A stretch of 35,252 bases of DNA. Source: a virus. Positions within the stretch are counted from its first letter, which is position 1; each line of letters opens with the position of its first letter. Of the stretch, positions 7,226 to 16,181 are shown one piece after another. The DNA is taken from positions 1 through 35,252 of the IMG/VR virus record IMGVR_UViG_3300042890_001861; one strand, 5' to 3'. A program made the translations under genes and the position numbers. Below the pieces are notes generated by a model. The model searched no databases and had not been told where the DNA came from. It saw nothing but the letters and a program-made list of their open reading frames with translations.

Positions 7226-9837
7226 TATATTAATGCGTTCAATGCGGTTACTAAATTTCCTATTGAATTATATGTAACGTTGTTCAAAGATACAAAATTG
7301 TATTCATATAAATTACATATTGATCTACTTTGGTCATCAAAAAATTGTATAAAATTATTTTGTGTTTGAAACCAATTAGCGTTACCACTTAAATTATACC
7401 TTACATCGTTTACAAATAAGTCACTCCCGATAACATCAACTTTCAATATCTGAGGACTATATTTTTCTTCTAAGGTTAAATTTAACTCGTTTGTAGATAC
7501 GTTAAACGAACGATTTTGAACATAACCAAGTATTACATTTCCTTTTAAATCTAAGCATCTAACAAATCCTTTACGTCTTAAACTTCCTACTCCTGTCGTG
7601 TTTGGTAACTCGTATTTATTTAAGTAATCAATTTCATCTTGCCAATCACTTGCAACCGTTAAATTGATTATTTTACCAGTTAGTATCGGTGTAGGTAATT
7701 GACTAAATAAAATATTTGCATCCTCAGTTACGGGTGTACTTTCGGTTGTTAATTGCGTTTGTAAAGCACCGTTATTTTTAAAGTAAGTGTTTATTATATC
7801 TTTTTGATTGTACTGAACAAACGAAGCGATATATTTAAACCATCGCATAAAATTACGTTTGATTGTAAAGTTTAAATTACCGAATTTATCACTAACGCCA
7901 TTAATTAAACTAAATCCTTGATTTGTTCTAGTTTGCCATAATACATTAGTGTAAGGATGGTTTAAAGCAATAAAATACGTTCCATCAGGTATTGAATAGC
8001 TAAATTGAGGTGTTAACGTTAATATCGATATAGTAGTTGAAACAACCGTATAATTACCCGTTAATACGCCTACAATAGAAACGTTTTGACCGTTATTAAT
8101 TCCGTATCTAGTCCAATTTACTTCTGTTTCTGTGCTGGGGTCGTTAAAATCTCGGTTTAATATTTCAACATTTGAACCGTTTACTCTAACCGTAAAAGCA
8201 CCCGTAATAACTCCCGAACTATTAGGAGCAAGTTGTGTCATTTCTTCCAAGCACAACGTATCATCATTATCGGTTGAAGTGGATGGCTTGCTTATTTCTA
8301 AATTTATTATATTTTGTTGCTCTAACGGATCACGTACAAAGTCAATCTTAATTTCTTTTTTGTTTTCAACTTTATCGTTTTGTACTCGATTTTGACTGTC
8401 GGTGTGTACGCTTTCGTTTGTTCCAGTAAGTTGACGGTCTTGAGCGTATTTAGAATAAATAAAATCTAATCGATTAGCTGCAAATCGCTCATTTACATCA
8501 ATGGCTAACTCATTGCTTGGAACTTGGTTATAAACGCCAATTTCATCATTTGTATAAAATTTATCGTATTCATCAATAAACATTTCATTCTCTAATAACT
8601 CAACGTCCTGACAACATTCCATTAAATTTTCAGTCAAATCTTTAAAAGTAGTGTACATATTATCAACTCTTTGACTTACTGTTGATTTGTTGAAAACCGC
8701 TTGGTTATGATACTTACCGCCTACATCCAACAAAGGAGCGTAAAAAGGTAAGTTTCTAAACATCAAATTAGATTGTTTGTATAAATCAACTAATCTAACG
8801 GCTTTAATTACATTATCTAAAGGGTTTGCCGTTGCGTTTAATGTTATTTTAGAACCACCCCCAAAAGTAAAACCGCTATTTCTTCTAAAATATACTGCTA
8901 CACGTTCGCCAGTAAATACAAAAGGAATAGTAACTGTATTTTGATATACGTTATTTGTTCCCGTACCTACGGGTAATTGTATTGTTATATCGTGACTTAT
9001 AGAAACGTTATTAACGCCAACTAATATTTTTAAAACTAATTGGGTTGCAGATGGTGTGTAATAATTTAAATCAAAAGTTATTCTTAAATTTGTTTTTGTA
9101 TTTCTTGCTTTTATATATGAATAACTAAGTAATGCGCTTGTAGGGTCAACGGGATAAGTTGACATAAAAGTTAAAGTGTCAGTTATTCCGAACTTGGTAT
9201 AGTTTTTTATAGGGTTTGCAAACGGAATCAAAACTGACGTATTTATAATCTCATTTTGAGTTAACTCAAAAATACTTTCTTCTTGAATTGCAACCGAACG
9301 TTTTAAATAATTAAACGTTTGTAACGGCGCAATAGTTTGACCAAATACGCCTTTATCAGCAAACATATTTAACTTATCGTCATAACGTCTTTTATAATCC
9401 ATAACATTACTGTTATCGATTAATTTACATTGAAAATAAGTATATCCATCGGTTACTTCTTTGTCGTTTGCATCTAATCCGTAAATCTTAAAATCTACAC
9501 CATTAACAGTAATTTTAAAATCAACGTTTAACTCAAATCCGTATTTATTGAAAATATAAAGTAGCCATTGCAAACCGTAATCCAAATTGTCGCTTTGGTC
9601 TCCTTGTGGGTTTATTGTTTGAATAGTTGTAGCCAATCCCTCAAAAGTATTTACAAAGCGTAACTTATCAATAGCACCGTATTTGATGGAACGTGCAAAT
9701 CTGTTAGGCTCTTGGTCAACTACGAACTTTGCACCATCGAAACCAATCGGCTCAGCTATTTCATACCAATTCGTATGTCCTAAAGAATTGAACTTTAGCC
9801 AAAATTGTAATTCGTTTGTATTTAAAGGATTATTCAT
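7225..9837 (-). CDS. Tail-tip / baseplate hub protein
   Basis: The 870-aa protein is encoded directly after the tape measure gene with no gap (its start abuts that stop). This is where siphoviruses place distal tail and tail-associated hub proteins. The N-terminus (NTNELQFWLKFNSLGHTNWY) and a long beta-rich body resemble large tail proteins of Bacteroidota siphoviruses. I see no peptidase (NlpC/P60, M23) or lysozyme motif. It probably combines distal-tail and hub roles, as no separate Dit/Tal pair is visible; this is inferred. Confidence 0.72.
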   Translation of the reverse strand: MNNPLNTNELQFWLKFNSLGHTNWYEIAEPIGFDGAKFVVDQEPNRFARSIKYGAIDKLRFVNTFEGLATTIQTINPQGDQSDNLDYGLQWLLYIFNKYGFELNVDFKITVNGVDFKIYGLDANDKEVTDGYTYFQCKLIDNSNVMDYKRRYDDKLNMFADKGVFGQTIAPLQTFNYLKRSVAIQEESIFELTQNEIINTSVLIPFANPIKNYTKFGITDTLTFMSTYPVDPTSALLSYSYIKARNTKTNLRITFDLNYYTPSATQLVLKILVGVNNVSISHDITIQLPVGTGTNNVYQNTVTIPFVFTGERVAVYFRRNSGFTFGGGSKITLNATANPLDNVIKAVRLVDLYKQSNLMFRNLPFYAPLLDVGGKYHNQAVFNKSTVSQRVDNMYTTFKDLTENLMECCQDVELLENEMFIDEYDKFYTNDEIGVYNQVPSNELAIDVNERFAANRLDFIYSKYAQDRQLTGTNESVHTDSQNRVQNDKVENKKEIKIDFVRDPLEQQNIINLEISKPSTSTDNDDTLCLEEMTQLAPNSSGVITGAFTVRVNGSNVEILNRDFNDPSTETEVNWTRYGINNGQNVSIVGVLTGNYTVVSTTISILTLTPQFSYSIPDGTYFIALNHPYTNVLWQTRTNQGFSLINGVSDKFGNLNFTIKRNFMRWFKYIASFVQYNQKDIINTYFKNNGALQTQLTTESTPVTEDANILFSQLPTPILTGKIINLTVASDWQDEIDYLNKYELPNTTGVGSLRRKGFVRCLDLKGNVILGYVQNRSFNVSTNELNLTLEEKYSPQILKVDVIGSDLFVNDVRYNLSGNANWFQTQNNFIQFFDDQSRSICNLYEYNFVSLNNVTYNSIGNLVTALNALI

Positions 9838-12603
9838 TTATACTGTTTTACCTATTCCACGAATGCGACTGTTAGCGATTTCAACTGTTTGCTTGTGTTT
9901 TTTAACTACTGTTTTCAAATCTCCGTTTGAAATTAACTGACTAAATTCTGCTTTGTTTTCAATGGCGTTTACAATAGATTTCACTTGGCTATCTGTTAAA
10001 CCACCGTTATTGTTTACTTCAACTTTTGGCATTGATATACCGTTATTTAAAAGCATATTGTTAAGTCCGTTGTCAAACATTAAAGCACTTTCAGAAGCCG
10101 TAAATACTTTCGTGCCTTTCGGTGCATTTAATACCTTATTTCGCTCGTTAAACATTCTCATTTTACCATCAGGGGTTTGTACAATTTCTTTGTAGTTGCT
10201 TCCTTTCTGGTCGTTGATTTTCATTAATCCTCCTTTGTGGTTATCTGTTCCGTGTTCGTACTCAGGAATTGGAGTGGATGAAATAAGTCCAATTTGAATA
10301 GCACCTAAAGCTCCAATAAGTACAGCTAATGGAATTCCTTTAGGTCCTTCAGCTAATGCCGCAACTACACCTTGTGCAGTATCAATTATCGCATTAAATA
10401 TTGCAGTCTTTTTTGCTTCTTGTGCTTTTTTACGTTCGATTTCTTTTCGTCTTTGCTCATATTGTCGTTCGATTTCTTCACGCCCCGCAACGTTTTCGCC
10501 AGCAAAAGCCAAAGCAATTTCTTTTTCTTGGTTTAAGTTTTCAAGTGCATTTTCAAAACGTTGGTTTTGCATTTCCGTAATCTTATTAAAAACGTCTTGA
10601 GCAACGTCTCCAACTGCTTGAAAAGTAACCGCCATTTTTTCGCCTAAAGTATCAGCCCCTTTCATTAACTTATCAAAAGTACTCATTCCGTTTTCGTCGA
10701 AATCAAAAAACATTTTAGCGGAATTTAAACCAATATTGTCAAACGCTTTATTGAAAGCATCGGATTGTAAAACTTTTAACCAATCTTCAGTAGCTTTTTG
10801 CAAAGCAATCATTTCTTTTCGGGTTCTTTCAGCTTCGTTGATGGTGTCATAAAATACTTCTTCATCACTTAATAAAATAAAATCCTCTTGCGCTCCGGTT
10901 GTTTTTTTAACAGAACCGTATAATTCGTCATAAGTCTTTTTTAAAGAAGCTAGCGTGTTTATTAAAATTTCATAATCGCCATTTAATATAGAAGTAGAAT
11001 TTATTTGTTCTTCTAACAAACTAAAAGCGTTTTCAAAGTCTAACTTTGATAAAAATTCTTGAAGTTGTGTTGCTTTCTCTAGTTCTTTGTTTTTCTCTTT
11101 TATAGTTTTTACTTCTTGATATTTTAATAAAATACTTTCTTTTTGCTTTTCAATAGCAAAGCTTGTAAGTGTTGTGTTAATTTTGTCTTGTTCCGCTATA
11201 TCTTTATCTAAGCTTAATATGTCTTTTTTTAATGATTGTATTCTATCAGCTAAACTTAAAACCTTAAAAGCATCTACATCGCTTTTCCCAGTTTGTATTT
11301 TCTGCATTCTTTTAACAACTATTTCATAATCAGCAGTGGCTCTGTTTAATGCTTTTTGAGTTTCAAGTTTTTCTAACTCAAAATCAATTATTTTGGCTTG
11401 GTTTTCTGTTATTTTTGAAACCGCTGCGTTAGCTTTTGCTCTTGACAAAATAGCATCCGTAAGTGCTTTTTCAGCTAATGCAGTATTTCCAGCAAGTATT
11501 TGTTCTTTTTCTAAGTTACCAAAATAAGCTGGATATGTAGATTGTAATTCTTTAACGGCAATCATTCGTTCTTTATAACTTAATGCCGTATCTTTTGCAA
11601 TAGCTAATAACGCTTGTAGATTTACAGTTTCTTCAACTGCGTTTTTTCTACCCTCTTGGTTTATGTCGTTTAATTGTTTTTGACTTTCTTTAACGGCGTC
11701 AATAGATTTGCTTGTTTTGGTTAAACTACCAATCCACTCGCCAATCTCTTTTCCATAAACCGTTAATAAAGTAATACCAACACCTAACAAAGTTTGCCAA
11801 CTAAAAAAAGCACTTCCTAACTGACTTAATATGCTTGTTGTTGGCTTACCTTCTTTTTGAAGTAACTTATTTTGCGCAATAGCATTACCAATAGCATCGG
11901 TAAAAATTGGAATATTGTTAGATAATGCCATAAACCCCGTTTGAACGGAATAAGTAAACGCTGGCATTTCACGAGTTAATTGATTAATACTATTAGATAA
12001 CGGATTAAATGCACTTGCGTAATTACCTACATTACGTTGATGCTTGCCCATCGTAGCATCAACCGCTTTTAATGTTTTATCATACGTTTGTATTTTACCT
12101 TGTAAAAAATCGTATCTTTTACTTTCTTTATCAGTTAATGCAATACCTAACTCTCGACGTGTAGCCAAATTTTTATATTCAGCAGATAACAAGTTCATTT
12201 TAGCCTGAATCTTATTATAAATATTTTCGGAAGCATTTAGTTTTGCTTGTTCTTTATCAATAGCCGTCAATGCTTTTTGACGTTGTGCATCCAACGCTTG
12301 ACGTGATTTTGTTTCATTTTCTAACGCTCGCATCGTCTTTGCTATTGCGTTATTTTCAGTAGCTTTCTTCTCTACTAACTTTTGTATTTGTATTTGAAGT
12401 TTACGGATTGTTTCTTCTTGCTTTTGATAGTCAATAGTTAATTGTTTAATCGCTCCATCACTTCCGCTTGGTGTCGAAATACCTTTCATTTTTTGGTTGA
12501 CCTTATCGACATTTGCAACCATCGTTAAAAGTTCCGCATTTGCAGTAGTTAAGTCCTTTAAAGCCGATGGACTTAATAATTCTATAAATTCTCCGTTTGC
12601 CAT
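9838..12603 (-). CDS. Tape measure protein
   Basis: The 921-aa protein should set tail length and be ejected with DNA. The N-terminal ~190 residues are almost pure coiled coil (Lys/Glu/Gln-rich heptads). A hydrophobic stretch lies at about 267-292 (TLLGVGITLLTVYG), more coiled coil spans ~295-560, and a second hydrophobic region lies near 755-795 (GIPLAVLIGALGAIQIGLIS). A Gly/Asn/Lys-rich C-terminal region follows (GTDNHKGGLMKINDQKG). At roughly 0.15 nm per residue the tail would be near 140 nm. It is the longest gene, between the chaperone-like genes and tail-tip genes. Confidence 0.9.
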   Translation of the reverse strand: MANGEFIELLSPSALKDLTTANAELLTMVANVDKVNQKMKGISTPSGSDGAIKQLTIDYQKQEETIRKLQIQIQKLVEKKATENNAIAKTMRALENETKSRQALDAQRQKALTAIDKEQAKLNASENIYNKIQAKMNLLSAEYKNLATRRELGIALTDKESKRYDFLQGKIQTYDKTLKAVDATMGKHQRNVGNYASAFNPLSNSINQLTREMPAFTYSVQTGFMALSNNIPIFTDAIGNAIAQNKLLQKEGKPTTSILSQLGSAFFSWQTLLGVGITLLTVYGKEIGEWIGSLTKTSKSIDAVKESQKQLNDINQEGRKNAVEETVNLQALLAIAKDTALSYKERMIAVKELQSTYPAYFGNLEKEQILAGNTALAEKALTDAILSRAKANAAVSKITENQAKIIDFELEKLETQKALNRATADYEIVVKRMQKIQTGKSDVDAFKVLSLADRIQSLKKDILSLDKDIAEQDKINTTLTSFAIEKQKESILLKYQEVKTIKEKNKELEKATQLQEFLSKLDFENAFSLLEEQINSTSILNGDYEILINTLASLKKTYDELYGSVKKTTGAQEDFILLSDEEVFYDTINEAERTRKEMIALQKATEDWLKVLQSDAFNKAFDNIGLNSAKMFFDFDENGMSTFDKLMKGADTLGEKMAVTFQAVGDVAQDVFNKITEMQNQRFENALENLNQEKEIALAFAGENVAGREEIERQYEQRRKEIERKKAQEAKKTAIFNAIIDTAQGVVAALAEGPKGIPLAVLIGALGAIQIGLISSTPIPEYEHGTDNHKGGLMKINDQKGSNYKEIVQTPDGKMRMFNERNKVLNAPKGTKVFTASESALMFDNGLNNMLLNNGISMPKVEVNNNGGLTDSQVKSIVNAIENKAEFSQLISNGDLKTVVKKHKQTVEIANSRIRGIGKTV

Positions 12604-12606
12604 TTT

Positions 12607-13206
12607 TTACTTTTTTCGTGCTTGTTCAACTTTTTGCTCGTAAATCTTTTTACTTCTTTTTGCGTATGCGATGTATTTGTCTAACATAATTCCATCGGCA
12701 ATAGTTCTATCAATTACGCCCTCCATTGCTACTATATCATCTTCGTAATCAAAAGCCTTTGACTTGCTTTTTTTAATCATATCTTCAAACTCGGATTTCA
12801 ATGGCGTTAAATCATTTTGAATTATACCGACATCAACCGTTAAAATGCGTAATACCTCACTTGTAAAAGAAACCGTTAAATCAAAATCAATATTATAACC
12901 CTCTTTTAAACTTTTAACAAAATCGGCTTTCATTTCCTTTGTCGTTTCGTTATAGTGGTAAAAGTGTAGAACTTGCTTTAAAACGGCTATTTTGTACTCT
13001 AAAGTTGCTATTTCTTTTGTTAATTCTAAATATCTTTTTGCTTCTACATTCTCGGATTTAACGAAAAAATCATCGTAAATAGAAACAAATACTGCCTCCA
13101 ATCCCTTTTCACTTGGTTTTGGTTTTAATAGCTGAAAGTTCTTTGATTGTAATATTTCAAAGAAAGTCTTAGCTGGGATGTTATCTATATTGTTGTACTT
13201 AGGCAA
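12607..13206 (-). CDS. Tail assembly chaperone-like protein upstream of tape measure
   Basis: The 199-aa helical, charged protein ends three nt before the tape measure ATG, where siphoviruses encode tail assembly chaperones. The middle (residues ~60-90, KRYLELTKEIATLEYKIAVL) is a likely coiled coil. The C-terminus is strongly basic (AYAKRSKKIYEQKVEQARKK). No cysteine cluster or enzymatic motif is visible. It overlaps the upstream gene by 8 nt. The chaperone role is inferred from position. Confidence 0.65.
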   Translation of the reverse strand: MPKYNNIDNIPAKTFFEILQSKNFQLLKPKPSEKGLEAVFVSIYDDFFVKSENVEAKRYLELTKEIATLEYKIAVLKQVLHFYHYNETTKEMKADFVKSLKEGYNIDFDLTVSFTSEVLRILTVDVGIIQNDLTPLKSEFEDMIKKSKSKAFDYEDDIVAMEGVIDRTIADGIMLDKYIAYAKRSKKIYEQKVEQARKK

Positions 13207-13648
13207 TTTTGTAATTCTTTTTAATTTGATAAACTAAAGTTATTCGATAAATATTATTTTGTCTTTCGTTAAACCAATCTTGATTAATTCCTAAAATGTC
13301 TCGACCATAACGACCAACTAAATTATAAACGTCATTCATTCCAAAAATAAACTTACCGTTTTGCTCGTTTCTAACAAATAAACTTCGAGCAGTTGAGTAA
13401 GTGTATAGTAAATCTACATAACCATCGGCTTTTGGATTGATATAGAGTTTAAGTTGTCTGTACTCCTCATCTCTATAAGTTCCTATCCTATCCCCACTAG
13501 GTCTAAGTCCTAACTCAAACTCATTTATTTTTTGTTCTTTTAGTCGCTCTTGGTCGCTTAGAACTATCTCCGACACTATTTTTTGCATCGTCGCTTTGTT
13601 CAATAACGGTTGCAACCTTCTCATATATTCCTTTGCTGATATTGCCAT
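13199..13648 (-). CDS. Conserved-type phage structural or neck protein, overlaps upstream gene
   Basis: The 149-aa protein (from MAISAKEYMRRLQPLL) is of a kind I associate with Bacteroidota phages. It has a helical N-terminus, then LRPSGDRIGTYRDEEYRQLK, then KADGYVDLLYTYSTARSLFV with an aromatic-rich end. This resembles small head-tail or tail-morphogenesis proteins; the exact role is not known to me. An alternative ATG at 13666 would add six residues (MVNIKK). With either start the gene overlaps the upstream gene by 128-146 nt in another frame, far more than any other pair here except the helicase/nuclease pair. Confidence 0.65.
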   Translation of the reverse strand: MAISAKEYMRRLQPLLNKATMQKIVSEIVLSDQERLKEQKINEFELGLRPSGDRIGTYRDEEYRQLKLYINPKADGYVDLLYTYSTARSLFVRNEQNGKFIFGMNDVYNLVGRYGRDILGINQDWFNERQNNIYRITLVYQIKKNYKIA

Positions 13649-13853
13649 CTTCTTTATGTTTACCACAATCCAAACATTTACACTCTTTGCTAATATTCGG
13701 ATTATTTATAAATTCGTTAATCGCCTCCTCATTTCTTTGGTTTGTTCTTTTTAAAATCCACTCCCTTTTTTGCTCTTTACATAGTTTTAACCACGCATCA
13801 GCATCACTTCCAAAAAGCAACTTACCAAAAATATCTAATTGTTTTACTTCCAT
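13521..13853 (-). CDS. Hypothetical protein between tail tube and tape measure, possible chaperone
   Basis: The 110-aa protein starts MEVKQLDIFGKLLFGSDADA and contains a C-x-C-x2-C-x2-H cluster (CKCLDCGKH, about residues 58-66) that could bind zinc. Its Lys/Arg-rich tail ends RPRATKRTKNK. I reject an upstream ATG at 13901 because that segment forms a terminator-like hairpin. The last 128 nt overlap the following gene in a +1-shifted frame. The pair sits where lambda G/GT-type frameshifted chaperones occur, but I see no convincing slippery site, only a run of six A near the stop. Confidence 0.6.
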   Translation of the reverse strand: MEVKQLDIFGKLLFGSDADAWLKLCKEQKREWILKRTNQRNEEAINEFINNPNISKECKCLDCGKHKEDGNISKGIYEKVATVIEQSDDAKNSVGDSSKRPRATKRTKNK

Positions 13854-13864
13854 AATTATTGATT

Positions 13865-13903
13865 TAAAAAACAAAATGCAACCAAAATTAATTGATTGCA
13901 TTT
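13865..13903 (-). terminator. Intrinsic-terminator-like hairpin in the leader before 13853
   Basis: In the minus-strand RNA, AAATGCAATC (13903-13894) pairs fully with GGTTGCATTT (13883-13874), one pair being G-U, around a 10-nt AT loop. TGTTTTTT follows. The next AUG (13853) lies 12 nt after the U-run. It could terminate the capsid/tail-tube transcripts. Because a promoter-like site lies upstream of it (13926-13933), it could also act as an attenuator. Confidence 0.65.
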
Positions 13904-13925
13904 CATCCTTGTTTTATTCGCTTTA

Positions 13926-13933
13926 CAAATATA
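13926..13933 (-). promoter_or_regulatory. Bacteroidota-type promoter -7 element after the tail tube gene
   Basis: The minus strand reads TATATTTG, a full match to TAnnTTTG, in the short gap between the tail tube stop (13954) and the next gene. No clear TTTG -33 element is visible. Transcription would start near 13920, upstream of the terminator-like hairpin at 13865-13903. Confidence 0.4.
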
Positions 13934-13953
13934 GTAAATTATTCTTTATAAAA

Positions 13954-14877
13954 CTATGATACTGGCGTAATTGCACTTGTAGTACCTTCATAATATTTAG
14001 TTCCTACTTTTGCAACCGCAACCGAATTAACCGAATCGTACAATTGAACTACAATACTACTTGCAGTTGTAAAAGCACTTGTAGGCTCAAATTCCCACTC
14101 TTGTGTAGTTGGCTCATAAAGTAATGTACCTACTTGGATTACATCAGCAACACCATCAATAGTACATCTTAAATTAGCAATAGCCAATCCAAGTAAGTTA
14201 CTAGCTAAGTTCATTTTAAATTTAGCTTTGAAGTAAACCTTACCATCTGAAACATCAGCACGACCAGTCATAACAATATCTGTAATTGGAAGTAACGTAT
14301 TTGCATCAAAACCAAGTGTACCTCTATCAACAACCGCAGTATTTAGATTATATTCTGTTGAACTTGTTAACTGAATAACTGTATTAGAATAACCACTTAC
14401 CGCACCATCCGTGTGCATAAACGTACCCGTGTTGAACATACCTAAAGTATAACCGCTTAAAGTCGTGTTGTTTAATACTCCAGCAATACTACCATCTTCA
14501 AACACTAAAAGTATCTTATACGCTTGGAAGCTATTCATTGAGTACAAAGCACGAGCATAAGACCATCCTTTTAAGAATTTAAAAGTAAGCATTACAAGTC
14601 CATTACGAACAACAGACATAATACCACCTTGATATTCTTCTGTAGTTGCTTCGGGTGTACCGTTAACAACTTCAACCGCTCCCAATACTGGGATAAAAGT
14701 ACCTTGTTGAATTAAGTCGTTAATTTCGGCTTGGTCAAAAGTTCCACTTGTAGTATCTATTGACCAATCAGGCGCAACGGCAATCATCCCCGTGATACGC
14801 CCGTTATTTAATATGCAATCAGGAACGCCCAAATTTTGAACGCTAGTATTGCAGTTTCTTTGATTTACTAAAACCAT
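13954..14877 (-). CDS. Putative major tail tube protein
   Basis: The 307-aa beta-rich protein (many Val/Thr/Gly strands, no transmembrane segment) lies between the tail-terminator-like gene and the tape measure block, the usual place of the siphovirus tail tube. The N-terminus (MVLVNQRNCNTSVQNLGVP) is short and polar. The C-terminal ~70 residues (STYEPTT-like region to TTSAITPVS) could be a decorating domain. It is followed by a terminator-like hairpin, consistent with a highly expressed structural gene. The assignment is by position and composition. Confidence 0.7.
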   Translation of the reverse strand: MVLVNQRNCNTSVQNLGVPDCILNNGRITGMIAVAPDWSIDTTSGTFDQAEINDLIQQGTFIPVLGAVEVVNGTPEATTEEYQGGIMSVVRNGLVMLTFKFLKGWSYARALYSMNSFQAYKILLVFEDGSIAGVLNNTTLSGYTLGMFNTGTFMHTDGAVSGYSNTVIQLTSSTEYNLNTAVVDRGTLGFDANTLLPITDIVMTGRADVSDGKVYFKAKFKMNLASNLLGLAIANLRCTIDGVADVIQVGTLLYEPTTQEWEFEPTSAFTTASSIVVQLYDSVNSVAVAKVGTKYYEGTTSAITPVS

Positions 14878-14899
14878 TTTTTATGTTTTTTTTAATTAA

Positions 14900-15418
14900 T
14901 TAAAATATATCTTCTCTAACGCAATTAGAAGTATTGAAAAAAGTAATTCCTAAATCTAAAACAATAGCGTTCCAAACGTCTATTTGTTTAGTTTGCGATT
15001 CTTCTTTATAGCTTACCGAGTAATTAGGCACTCTTTCACTATTGAAATTACTATCATCATAGCGACTAATTCCGCTTAAACTTAACCCTGTTAAAAGATT
15101 GTTAACTATCGGTTGTAATAAAACCTTAAAATCATTCTCATACTGAAACGGGTTTAACTCCGATTCATTTAAAGAGCGAGTTGCTATAATTATACGTGCT
15201 TTGCGTGTAACGCTTGGCTCTCGTAAATCATTCTCATCTACTCCAGTTGATAGCCAAATTAAGGGATATTTTGATTGACTTTCAGGCAATAGCAAGTACT
15301 TATTCAATACTTCAATAGTACCCCAATTGTAATTCATTGGAAATACATTACTTCTAGCATCTGTTATCGATGGTAAAAGTTCTATTATTCTACCTAATTG
15401 CTCCTCAAAAACTATCAT
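14900..15418 (-). CDS. Putative tail terminator / neck protein
   Basis: The 172-aa protein has alternating helix and strand (MIVFEEQLGRIIELLPSITD, then YPLIWLSTG, then RKARIIIATRSLNE). It lies between the connector-like gene and the tail tube gene. In siphoviruses this slot holds the tail terminator or head-tail joining protein that caps the tube. It overlaps the upstream gene by 4 nt. No sequence motif identifies it firmly. Confidence 0.62.
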   Translation of the reverse strand: MIVFEEQLGRIIELLPSITDARSNVFPMNYNWGTIEVLNKYLLLPESQSKYPLIWLSTGVDENDLREPSVTRKARIIIATRSLNESELNPFQYENDFKVLLQPIVNNLLTGLSLSGISRYDDSNFNSERVPNYSVSYKEESQTKQIDVWNAIVLDLGITFFNTSNCVREDIF

Positions 15419-16056
15419 ATACCGAATGAGTTTTTTGTATCGTAAAACGCTCTAAATTTATCTTGTGACCAATCTACAAAATCAGCTTTTTTGTCTACTA
15501 AATATTTATACAAAGAAACTTCAATTTCATTATTAAAACCAAACCAATCGATAAACTCGCCATCATTGTAAATGATAGGTGCAGTTAAATAACCGCCTTG
15601 ATATTGTTGTATAAAGTTTGCGTTTGCATTTGCTATCTTGTAAGCTGGTGTATGTAAATTTGCACCTTGTGGATTAACTTTAGTGTCTCCGATTGCTGAC
15701 AATCTACTGTTAGTGTTGGTTACAAACATTTCGTAAATTCTATTTTGAAGTAAACCATAATCATAGTCTAATCCGTTCCAAATTTTACCATCGTATTCGT
15801 CGCCTTGCACTAACTTTTTATAAGAAGCGTAAAGCGGATTGTTTATATCCGCTAACGCTAATTGAAGTGTATTATAAGTTTGTAAACCTAACGCATTAAT
15901 TAACAACTCTCTTTCAACTTTTGTAATCAATAAAGTTAACGCTTCATTATTGTTTGGTGTTGCCATAGTCAAATTAGACTGAGGAACTGCCACACTCAAA
16001 GGAATGTTTAACTCATTTGCTTTTTGAAATTGCGATATAGTTGTTATGTTCGGCAT
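15415..16056 (-). CDS. Putative head-tail connector / adaptor
   Basis: The 213-aa protein is mainly helical, with conserved-looking segments ALTLLITKVERELLINALG and AYKIANANANFIQQYQGG and an aromatic-rich C-terminus (YLVDKKADFVDWSQDKF). It sits two genes after the major capsid protein, where HK97-like phages encode gp6/gp7-type adaptors that dock on the portal. It starts by a 1-nt TAATG overlap with a 41-aa gene. The function is inferred from position and the helical character. Confidence 0.65.
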   Translation of the reverse strand: MPNITTISQFQKANELNIPLSVAVPQSNLTMATPNNNEALTLLITKVERELLINALGLQTYNTLQLALADINNPLYASYKKLVQGDEYDGKIWNGLDYDYGLLQNRIYEMFVTNTNSRLSAIGDTKVNPQGANLHTPAYKIANANANFIQQYQGGYLTAPIIYNDGEFIDWFGFNNEIEVSLYKYLVDKKADFVDWSQDKFRAFYDTKNSFGI

Positions 16057-16181
16057 TATTTATCGGTTTTTACTTCTTTTACTTTTTTCTTTGTTTCGTA
16101 CAAATGAGCATCTTCTTTAGCTACTCTAGTAGTTTTACCGTTGTAGGTAACCTCTACCGTTGTATCATATAGATGGCTCAT
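16056..16181 (-). CDS. 41-aa protein between capsid and connector genes
   Basis: This short gene starts at the ATG at 16181, whose last base is shared with the capsid stop codon, and stops in a TAATG overlap with the next gene. It encodes MSHLYDTTVEVTYNGKTTRV followed by a Lys/Glu-rich tail. Overlaps on both sides and a full fit in the gap support it as real. It may be a small virion or capsid-stabilising protein, but no family is recognised. Confidence 0.7.
   Translation of the reverse strand: MSHLYDTTVEVTYNGKTTRVAKEDAHLYETKKKVKEVKTDK

Noticed and set aside
13854-13901. Upstream ATG for the gene ending at 13521
   Set aside because: The segment forms the terminator-like hairpin (13874-13903) and encodes an unlikely hydrophobic start. 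The ATG at 13853 is preferred.
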